The notes under the pieces: generated by a model | Seen by the model: only the letters and a program-made list of their open reading frames with translations | What the model was told of the DNA's origin: nothing | The model's database searches: none | Assembly: GCA_018667915.1 (NCBI GenBank) | Contig: JABIRI010000334.1 | Span: 1-54,790, forward strand | Length of the DNA stretch: 54,790 nucleotides | Reading direction: 5' to 3' | Source: Opitutaceae bacterium | Lineage (GTDB): Bacteria; Verrucomicrobiota; Verrucomicrobiia; Opitutales; Opitutaceae | Part shown: positions 9,372 to 16,174 of the stretch, one piece after another | Position numbering within the stretch: the first letter of the stretch is position 1 | Layout: each line of letters begins with the position of its first letter | Position numbers and translations under genes: made by a program

Positions 9372-9977
9372 ATGAACAATGAAACTCCAGTTCAAACCGA
9401 AACTACGGGGACTATGACCCCGGTCGATTTCACGACATTTATGCGAAACTATCAGGACATGGTCTATTCAACGGCAGTGCGACTGTTGGGTAATGACGCC
9501 CAGGCCGAGGACATTTCTCAGGAAGTGTTCCTGAAGGCCTATGAGCGTTACGATGACCTAGGCTCGAGTCCCACGGCGGGTGGTTGGCTAAAGACCGTGA
9601 CCACGAACATGGCGATCAATCATCTGCAACGTTACCGCAAACGCTGGAGCTTTTTCTCCGATCTCGTGCACCGCGATGGTGACGGCGAAGATTCGGGTGA
9701 AGTGGAATTCGCCGCGCCGGATGGCGATTTTCTGGCCGACCTTGATCAAGGCGATCGCCGCGAGTAGGTGGAACGCGCTCTCGATGAGTTACCCGACCAT
9801 CAACGCATCCCACTCGTGCTTTATCATTTCGAAGACGAACCCTACGACGACATTGCTCGTCGGCTGGGAGTCTCACTCTCAAAAATTAAAACCGACATCC
9901 TTCGTGGACGCACCGCGCTGGCGCAGATATTAATGCGCAGCGGCACCGCACACGAAACCCTGACCCCTCAACTCTGA
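9372..9977 (+). pseudogene. ECF-type RNA polymerase sigma factor interrupted by an in-frame TAG (codon 132 of 202)
   Basis: One reading frame encodes a complete ECF sigma factor apart from TAG at 9765-9767. Upstream lies region 2 (MRNYQDMVYSTAVRLLGND, AEDISQEVFLKAYERY). Downstream lies region 4 (VERALDELPDHQRIPLVLYHF, then DIARRLGVSLSKIKTDI helix-turn-helix). The frame is not shifted and both halves look intact. Glutamine (CAG) is plausible at the interrupted position. The codon after TAG is GTG, so region 4 could restart translation directly at 9768. Possibilities are a recent nonsense mutation, sequencing error, readthrough, or a deliberately split sigma factor. It heads an operon with a putative anti-sigma factor. 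Confidence 0.85.
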
Positions 9978-9982
9978 AGACC

Positions 9983-10447
9983 ATGGCTCGTCTCACTCCC
10001 GAACAACTCGAACAGAAAATCCACGCGGTGCTGCGTGAGCAACCCGCGCGTCGTGCGCCGATGTCGCTCGAACAGCGCGTGCTTGGAGAAATCGCCCGCC
10101 GTCAAGCTCTACCATGGTGGCAACGCAGCTTCGTTTACTGGCCCAACTCCGTGCGTCTCGCCTTCCTAGTCATCGCGACGGGAATCGCGGGAGCGGTGCT
10201 GTTGTTCTCGATGCAACTCCTCGGTTTGGTCAGCGCCGATTCGGTCACCCAGATCGTGGAGCCTGTGCAAGGCGCCTGGAACACCTTGCGAGTCGCGGGT
10301 TCGACCATCGGTGGCCTAATCGCGCCGAACATGCCGGAACTGAATGCCACCTACCTCTATGTGGGGCTTGCCGTCGTGGGCGGGGCCTACGCCGTGATGC
10401 TCGGCTTAGGCGCGACCGCCTATCGCCTCCTTTGGCAAAACCGCTGA
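9983..10447 (+). CDS. Putative membrane anti-sigma factor (unclassified)
   Basis: This 154-residue protein begins five bases after the sigma gene stop. A charged cytoplasmic-type N-terminus of about 50 residues (LTPEQLEQKIHAVLREQ...) is followed by two hydrophobic segments, about residues 56-78 and 122-145. No zinc-binding HxxxCxxC motif of ZAS anti-sigma factors is visible. The role as anti-sigma factor is inferred only from position and topology. I recognise no named family. Confidence 0.65.
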   Translation: MARLTPEQLEQKIHAVLREQPARRAPMSLEQRVLGEIARRQALPWWQRSFVYWPNSVRLAFLVIATGIAGAVLLFSMQLLGLVSADSVTQIVEPVQGAWNTLRVAGSTIGGLIAPNMPELNATYLYVGLAVVGGAYAVMLGLGATAYRLLWQNR

Positions 10448-10474
10448 TCCCTTTAACCTCTCTTTATTTTCGTT

Positions 10475-12376
10475 ATGAAACTCGTTAGAATCCTCTCCTC
10501 CCTTGCCGGTGCGGGCATCGTAGTGGCCTTGACCATGGCGCTCGCGCTGCCGGCGCAAGAGCATCCCCCTCAACCCTCAGATCCGACCCCAGCACCGGAA
10601 GCTCCCGCTTCGGCGCCGGATGTTCCGGAAGCTCCTGAAGCTAACGTCGAATCTGGCGAAGATGCGGAATCGGAAATGCGTGAGCTGGGCAACGATGTCG
10701 AAGTCATCGAGACTGAGATTGCGTCGTCGGCTTCCGATGTAGCGGAACAGATCGTCGAAGCCATCCAGGAAGAACTGGGAGGAGTGGTTTCGGTCACGGT
10801 CCAGTCCGACGAAGACAGCGATGCCGAGCCGAAAATGGAACGCCGCGAAGGCCGTGGACGATCGGGCAGTTCGCGCGAAATGGTGCAATTTGGTTCGAGC
10901 GCGCATTTGCCAGCAGGAGAGGTGGCTCAGACTGTGGTAGCGATCTTTGGAGACGTCGTGATTGATGGCGAATCCAGGAACGAAGCTGTCGCCGTCATGG
11001 GGAATAATACGGTCAACGGTAAGGTTGGAAATGAGGTTGTCGCGGTGCTGGGTGACGTAACCATCAATGGCGAAGTGGGACACGAAGTCGTCGCGGTGAT
11101 GGGCAGTGTTTTTCTGGGACCGGAAGCTGTCGTAAATGGCAATGTGGTTTCCGTGGGCGGTCGCGTTGATCGTGCGCCGGGTTCCGTGATTAAAGGCGAT
11201 ATCAACCAAGTTGAGATTCCGGTCATCGGTGCTGAGCTTGGTGAAGGCGTGAAGGCGTGGGTGCACCATTGCTTGCGCTACCTGCGCCCCTTGGCGTTTG
11301 CCGAAAACTTGGGCTGGTTGTGGACGATCATGTTGGCGGCACTCGGCTTCTACTGTCTGCTCGCATTGATGCTGCCCGATGTGGTGCGACGCAGCGCCGA
11401 AACCATGGAGACCTATCCAGGAATGTCGCTTCTCACGGCCGTATTGTCGGTCGTGATCACTCCGATCGCGATGATCGTATTGTCGGTGACAGTGGTCGGT
11501 CCATTCGTTCTCGGCTTACTGCTCTTCTGTATCGGCCTCTTTGGCAAAGTGGTCTTCCTGGCGTGGCTGGGGCGCCGGATTACGCAGCCTGCGGGTTGGA
11601 AGATGCCCGCCTTGGCCGTGCTCATTGGCGGTGTGATTACACTGGGAATTTATCTGGTGCCAGTCCTGGGATTTGTTTTCCAAAAACTCAGCGGCTTCCT
11701 CGGCACGGGAATCGTGATCTACACGATTATATTGGCGATGAAGCAAAACGCCGCCGACCAACCGGCGCCACCTGCACCCTCTCCGCAGGAGGAGACGGTT
11801 CCTCCGCCTGCGCCCGGTGCTCCTGCCTCGGGCGCGGCTACGGGAGCCGAAATGGGCGCGGCAGCCATAGGTGGTTCGATTATTTCTGATTCTGCTTCGA
11901 CTCCGATGGCGTCGTCGTCGGCTCCCTCGTCAACGGCGACAGGAGGCGTTCCGCCTATTCCGCCGCCGATGCCTGCGCCACCGCCACCGATGCAGCAATC
12001 GACGCTGCCACGAGTAGGTTTTTGGACCCGTTTTGCAGCAACATTGATTGATATGATCGCATTGGGTATCGCGGTCGGAATTCTCAATCTGGGGGATTAT
12101 TTCCCTCTGGTCGCGACCGCTTACTTCATCGTGTTGTGGTCGTTGAAAGGCACGACATTGGGCGGCGTCATTCTGGGTATCAAGATCGTGCGCCTCGACG
12201 ACAAACCGGTCGATTGGGCGGTGTCGTTGGTCCGTAGTTTGGGGGCCTTTTTATCCCTCTTCGTGGTGGGACTCGGATTCGTCTGGGTCGGCTGGGATCC
12301 GCAACGCCAGTCTTGGCACGACAAGATCGCGGGCACTACGATTGTGAAGATGCCCAAGGGTGTATCATTAATTTAA
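10475..12376 (+). CDS. Bactofilin-like polymer-forming domain fused to membrane region and C-terminal RDD domain
   Basis: The 633-residue product begins with a signal-like helix (residues 1-27) and an acidic, Pro/Ala/Glu-rich linker to about 145. Residues about 150-260 hold repeats of the type EVVAVMGDVTINGEVG, resembling the beta-helical bactofilin/polymer-forming fold. About four to five membrane helices follow (about 280-425), then a Pro/Ala/Ser-rich linker (430-510). The C-terminus is an RDD domain (RVGFWTRFAATLIDMIALG ... GGVILGIKIVRLDD ... WHDKIAGTTIVK). The first part is predicted outside the cytoplasm. The combination suggests an envelope scaffold or stress component. It sits 27 bases after the putative anti-sigma gene, in the same operon. 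Confidence 0.8.
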   Translation: MKLVRILSSLAGAGIVVALTMALALPAQEHPPQPSDPTPAPEAPASAPDVPEAPEANVESGEDAESEMRELGNDVEVIETEIASSASDVAEQIVEAIQEELGGVVSVTVQSDEDSDAEPKMERREGRGRSGSSREMVQFGSSAHLPAGEVAQTVVAIFGDVVIDGESRNEAVAVMGNNTVNGKVGNEVVAVLGDVTINGEVGHEVVAVMGSVFLGPEAVVNGNVVSVGGRVDRAPGSVIKGDINQVEIPVIGAELGEGVKAWVHHCLRYLRPLAFAENLGWLWTIMLAALGFYCLLALMLPDVVRRSAETMETYPGMSLLTAVLSVVITPIAMIVLSVTVVGPFVLGLLLFCIGLFGKVVFLAWLGRRITQPAGWKMPALAVLIGGVITLGIYLVPVLGFVFQKLSGFLGTGIVIYTIILAMKQNAADQPAPPAPSPQEETVPPPAPGAPASGAATGAEMGAAAIGGSIISDSASTPMASSSAPSSTATGGVPPIPPPMPAPPPPMQQSTLPRVGFWTRFAATLIDMIALGIAVGILNLGDYFPLVATAYFIVLWSLKGTTLGGVILGIKIVRLDDKPVDWAVSLVRSLGAFLSLFVVGLGFVWVGWDPQRQSWHDKIAGTTIVKMPKGVSLI

Positions 12377-12391
12377 GTTGGAGTATTTATT

Positions 12392-12607
12392 ATGAGTTTT
12401 TTCGCTTCTTTCCTCCTCTGGTGCCTACTGTTTGTGGTGTGTTGGCCGCTCGCGATACTCGCGGTGATGATTTACCCAATCGTCTGGCTGCTGCTGGTGC
12501 CATTTCGACTGCTGGGAATGGTCGTCACCGGGGTGTTTCGGTTCCTGCAGGCGATTATTTTGCTGCCGGCTCGATTGCTCGGTTGGCGTCCCGCGGTGGC
12601 GGCTTGA
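12392..12607 (+). CDS. Small hydrophobic membrane protein
   Basis: This 71-residue protein consists almost entirely of two hydrophobic segments (LLWCLLFVVCWPLAILAVM and a second around LLVPFRLLGMVVTGVF) with a basic C-terminus. It starts 15 bases after the preceding gene, so it probably belongs to the sigma-led operon. I do not recognise a family. Its size and position suggest an accessory membrane subunit; function unknown. Confidence 0.7.
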   Translation: MSFFASFLLWCLLFVVCWPLAILAVMIYPIVWLLLVPFRLLGMVVTGVFRFLQAIILLPARLLGWRPAVAA

Positions 12608-12656
12608 GTCATTTAAAAGGTGACAGTGGAATGCTGTCGCTGGAATGCTCTTCGCC

Positions 12657-13145
12657 ATGGCCAAGCCACTGGTAGGAATAATTATGGGCAGCACCTCCGA
12701 TTGGGAGACGATGCAGCATGCCGCCAATACTCTGAGCGAACTCAAGGTTCCCTTTGAGAAACACGTAGTGAGTGCTCACCGCACACCGGACCGCATGTAT
12801 GATTATGCGCGTAAGGCGGAGAAGCGCGGATTGCGGGTAATCATCGCCGGAGCGGGTGGGGCGGCCCATTTGCCTGGTATGACAGCGGCGTTGACGCCGT
12901 TGCCGGTTCTCGGCGTGCCGGTTGAGTCGCGGACGTTAAAAGGGCAGGATTCGTTGCTCTCGATTGTGCAGATGCCGGGAGGTGTTCCCGTGGCGACTTT
13001 CGCGATCGGCAAAGCGGGGGCGATTAACGCGGCGCTATTTGCGGCGGCTCAATTGGCCCTTGGCAGCAAACGGATCAAAGCCAACTACGAAGCGTTTCGC
13101 GCCAAGCAGACGGCGACGGTTTTGAAACAAAAACTTCCGGCGTAG
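12657..13145 (+). CDS. purE: N5-carboxyaminoimidazole ribonucleotide mutase
   Basis: About 162 residues. [16 protein letters not shown] at the start and the block [15 protein letters not shown] are the PurE phosphate- and substrate-binding motifs, and [14 protein letters not shown] is the conserved glycine-rich loop. The enzyme converts N5-CAIR to CAIR in purine synthesis, working with PurK encoded immediately downstream. An earlier in-frame ATG at 12645 exists, but the conserved core starts right after the 12657 ATG. Stop codon is TAG. Confidence 0.97.
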   Translation: MAKPLVGIIMGSTSDWETMQHAANTLSELKVPFEKHVVSAHRTPDRMYDYARKAEKRGLRVIIAGAGGAAHLPGMTAALTPLPVLGVPVESRTLKGQDSLLSIVQMPGGVPVATFAIGKAGAINAALFAAAQLALGSKRIKANYEAFRAKQTATVLKQKLPA

Positions 13146-13196
13146 CATCGTTTTGGTCTTTCCGCATTTATCGGAATAGCGTTTCAGCGTAATAGT

Positions 13197-14345
13197 ATGA
13201 TTCCTCCCGGCAGCACAATCGGTGTCCTAGGCGGCGGCCAACTCGGTCGCATGTTGGCGCATGCCGCGACGCGGTTGGGGTATCGACTGCATGTCTATGA
13301 ACCGCAGGAAAATTGTCCGGCAGGGGAGGTTGCGACTCGCGAGTTTAACTCAGCCTACACCGACAAGGAGCGTTTGAAGGAATTTGCCCAGGGATGCGCC
13401 GCGATCACTTACGAATTCGAAAATGTGCCGGTGAAGCCGCTGTGGGCGATCGAAGATGAGGTGCAGTTGCGGCCGCATTGGGACGTGCTGGAAGTCTGTC
13501 AAAATCGGGCGCGTGAGAAGAATTGGCTGAAACGAAACAATATTCCGGTGGTGCCGTTTGCGGAGGTGGAGGCGGGCGGCGACTTGGCGGCGGGGATCCG
13601 CACCGTGGGACTACCCTGTGTCGTGAAAACAGCGGATTTCGGTTACGATGGGAAAGGGCAGTTGAAGGTCGCGAGTAAGGCGGATGTGGCCGCGGCGCAG
13701 AAAGCTTTCGCGAAGAGTCGGGCGGTGGTGGAGGGATTCATCGATTTCAAATGCGAGCTTTCGGTGGTCGTGGCGCGAAATGCGGATGGGCAGATGAGCA
13801 CGTTTCCGGTCGCTGAAAATATTCACACCAAACATATTTTGGATTTTTCGATCGTGCCGGCCCGGATCGAAAGTGCCGTGGCGGAGGAAGCGGCCCAGTT
13901 GGCCTGTAATATTGCCGAGGCCTTTGGTCTGGTGGGATTGATGGCGGTGGAGCTGTTCTTGACCGACGACGGCAAATTATTGGTCAACGAGATGGCTCCG
14001 CGAACGCACAATTCTGGGCACTGGTCATTGGATGCATGTGTGACCTCACAGTTTGAACAGCAGGTTCGAGCGATCACCGGGCTGCCCCTTGGGTCGACCG
14101 AAATGACTGCGCCGGCTGCGGTGATGGTGAACATCTTGGGCGATGCCTGGAAATGGGACGGCGACGCGCTCGTGGGTAGCCCCGATTGGGCGCAACTCTT
14201 GGCTGATCCCCGGGCGAAGCTTCACCTTTACGGTAAAAGTGAACCGCGTCGCGCGCGGAAGATGGGGCATTTCACAGTGACCGGCCGAACCATGAGTAAA
14301 ACGCTGGCACTGGCGCGAAGCTTAAAAGCGTCATTGAACGACTAG
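13197..14345 (+). CDS. purK: N5-carboxyaminoimidazole ribonucleotide synthase
   Basis: The 382-residue ATP-grasp enzyme starts with the classic IGVLGGGQLGRMLAHAA motif and has KTADFGYDGKGQ in the central domain and NEMAPRTHNSGHW in the ATP-grasp fold. It uses ATP and bicarbonate to carboxylate AIR, feeding PurE. It lies 51 bases downstream of purE in the usual purEK pair. Its TAG stop overlaps, by a shared CTAG, the stop codon of the converging mocA-like gene. Confidence 0.97.
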   Translation: MIPPGSTIGVLGGGQLGRMLAHAATRLGYRLHVYEPQENCPAGEVATREFNSAYTDKERLKEFAQGCAAITYEFENVPVKPLWAIEDEVQLRPHWDVLEVCQNRAREKNWLKRNNIPVVPFAEVEAGGDLAAGIRTVGLPCVVKTADFGYDGKGQLKVASKADVAAAQKAFAKSRAVVEGFIDFKCELSVVVARNADGQMSTFPVAENIHTKHILDFSIVPARIESAVAEEAAQLACNIAEAFGLVGLMAVELFLTDDGKLLVNEMAPRTHNSGHWSLDACVTSQFEQQVRAITGLPLGSTEMTAPAAVMVNILGDAWKWDGDALVGSPDWAQLLADPRAKLHLYGKSEPRRARKMGHFTVTGRTMSKTLALARSLKASLND

Positions 14346-14980
14346 GTAGCGTTTGGCTGCGAGTTCTGCCACTGCTGGAGGTCCTCTGGCGTGTCCAGAT
14401 CGAGAGACAGTTGTGGGAGGTCTACTCCCGCTATGTCTGCAGGATTTACGGCGGAGAAAAGCGCCCGGGCGCCCTGATCGCCTTCAATTCGGCTTAAGAA
14501 TTCGAAGTGGCGCTGGTCGATTAAGCAGGGGGCCCCGGGATGGCCGTCGTATTGCGCGGCCACGATGCTGGCCGGAGTTGACTCCGCTGTCGCGACGAGC
14601 GCTTTGATCGCCCGGTGGTCGAGATTGGGCTGATCACACAGGGTAAACAATGCCGATCGAGCATCGGGTATGTTGCGCCCGATTTCGGCAAGTGCGGCGC
14701 GTATCGATCGAGACAAACCGTCGTTCCAGTCGGGGACGTCGACCAACTGGACAGCTCGAGAGCAAGAACTGAGGAGCGGGCGAATCTTGGCAGCGTGTGC
14801 CCCTAGAATTACCAGAATGTCGGTAATTTCGGGAACCGCGAGGAGGGCATCGACGGCTCGAACAATCAATGGCGAGCCGTCGATTTCGACGAGTTGTTTG
14901 GGATGGCCGAGGCGCTTTGAACCGCCCGCGGCCAGAACCACTCCCACGATTTTCCCGGCGCTGCAGGATTCAGACGTCAT
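14342..14980 (-). CDS. MocA-like molybdenum cofactor nucleotidyltransferase
   Basis: From the ATG at 14980 the protein is 212 residues. The N-terminus IVGVVLAAGGSKRLGHPKQL is the nucleotidyltransferase signature (LAAGxSxRxGxxK), and FTLCDQPNLD is the metal/substrate motif of the MocA/MobA group. Family members transfer CMP (MocA) or GMP (MobA) to molybdopterin. Pairing with xdhC favours cytidylyl transfer for a xanthine dehydrogenase-type enzyme. The start overlaps the xdhC stop (ATGACGTCTGA), indicating translational coupling; reading open to 15100 lies within xdhC and is rejected as the start. Confidence 0.88.
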   Translation of the reverse strand: MTSESCSAGKIVGVVLAAGGSKRLGHPKQLVEIDGSPLIVRAVDALLAVPEITDILVILGAHAAKIRPLLSSCSRAVQLVDVPDWNDGLSRSIRAALAEIGRNIPDARSALFTLCDQPNLDHRAIKALVATAESTPASIVAAQYDGHPGAPCLIDQRHFEFLSRIEGDQGARALFSAVNPADIAGVDLPQLSLDLDTPEDLQQWQNSQPNAT

Positions 14981-15956
14981 GGATGGGGCGATCGCGCTGC
15001 GAAAGAGGCTGGGCATTTCTTCCGTGCCGGTGGGCCTGAATCTCTGCGACGATTGAAAGGGCGACCGCGTTGGGGCCGTCTCCGCCCAAATCAAGGCCAA
15101 TGGGATTATGCAGTTTTATGCTCGCAGGATCAAAACCGGCGTCGCGCAAAAGTCGTGCTCCCCGTTCTTTAGGACCTAGCAATCCCAGGAAGGGAAGATG
15201 CATGGGGACGAGGACCTTGAGGAGTGGTAGGTCGAAACGGTAATGGTGGGTCATCACGACCGCGGTCGTTTGGTCATCCCAAGTGAAGGCGGTCACCGCC
15301 TCCGTTTCGGGAATATTGATGACCCGATCAGCTCGGGGGAAACGTTTCGGGCGGGCGAATTCAGGGCGCGGGTCGCAGATCGAATTTTCCCAGCCGATTG
15401 CGTGAACCAGCTCGCTCAAAGCGATCGCATCGTCTCCTGCGCCAAATATAACCACATGGAGCGGAGGGGCAATTCTCTGAATCAAAACGCCTGGAGGTGC
15501 GACAGGCTCACCGGGCTCCAACGAGGTGCCTAGGGTGTTCGGTTCGCTTTCACTCGTCTGCCAGACAGTTCGCAGTGTTACGGTCTGCCGTTGCGCATGA
15601 GCCGCGCAAACCGAATGGGCCCATGGGGGGAAGGCATGGAGCTTTTCGAGGAGAATCTTTACGATCCCATGGCAACCTGTGCCGGTGCCCCAAAGCAGGT
15701 CATTCTCCGATTGGGTATCATAAGTGACCAAGTCGTAAGTTTCCGCGGATTGGAGTAGGGCGGTCGCGCGCTCTTGGAGATCCTGTTCCAGGCACCCTCC
15801 GCTGATCGATCCGGTCGCCGCGCCGTCTGGTGATATGAGGCGTCTGGCGCCTGTTCGACGGTAGGAGGACCCCTGAACATGCACGAGCGTCGCCAATATT
15901 TGGGGAAACGCTCCTTCAGCGCGAAGAATTTGGGCTATGGTGAAAATCTCGGTCAA
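14970..15956 (-). CDS. xdhC: XdhC/CoxI family molybdoenzyme maturation protein
   Basis: This 328-residue protein has both XdhC domains. The N-terminal XdhC_CoxI part contains VQGSSYRRTGARRLIS and GSISGGCLEQDLQERA, with the conserved cysteine. The C-terminal Rossmann-like part contains VVIFGAGDDAIAL and VMTHHYRFD. These proteins insert sulfurated molybdenum cofactor into xanthine dehydrogenase-family enzymes. It is the first gene of a two-gene operon with the mocA-like gene. No molybdoenzyme subunit is encoded in this window. Confidence 0.9.
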   Translation of the reverse strand: MTEIFTIAQILRAEGAFPQILATLVHVQGSSYRRTGARRLISPDGAATGSISGGCLEQDLQERATALLQSAETYDLVTYDTQSENDLLWGTGTGCHGIVKILLEKLHAFPPWAHSVCAAHAQRQTVTLRTVWQTSESEPNTLGTSLEPGEPVAPPGVLIQRIAPPLHVVIFGAGDDAIALSELVHAIGWENSICDPRPEFARPKRFPRADRVINIPETEAVTAFTWDDQTTAVVMTHHYRFDLPLLKVLVPMHLPFLGLLGPKERGARLLRDAGFDPASIKLHNPIGLDLGGDGPNAVALSIVAEIQAHRHGRNAQPLSQRDRPIHDV

Positions 15957-16112
15957 TGGCGTGTTTTGAGAAATCTCTAGGGTGAATTACTGGGATCGCG
16001 CCAATGAAAATTCATAAGATCAAATCCGTCAAATCGTGTTCCTCCTATGTAAGTGAGTCGTAAGTAGGCTTAAATTTCAGACTTGTGCATTTGGCGAGGC
16101 ACTTATGGGTGA

Positions 16113-16136
16113 CGACAAGATAACGCGGTTTTGTCG
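16113..16136 (+). promoter_or_regulatory. Short inverted repeat upstream of the second TonB receptor
   Basis: CGACAA and TTGTCG arms (6 bp) flank 12 bases, about 40 bases before the receptor ATG. It could be a 5' leader hairpin or operator. The repeat is short, so chance is possible. Confidence 0.3.
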
Positions 16137-16174
16137 CTAAATCTTAGATCAACTACAACACAACTACATCAAAT

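Noticed and set aside
10577-11269. Antisense open frame under the bactofilin-like/RDD gene
   Set aside because: Composition reflects the repetitive acidic coding sequence opposite; no ribosome binding site or domain.
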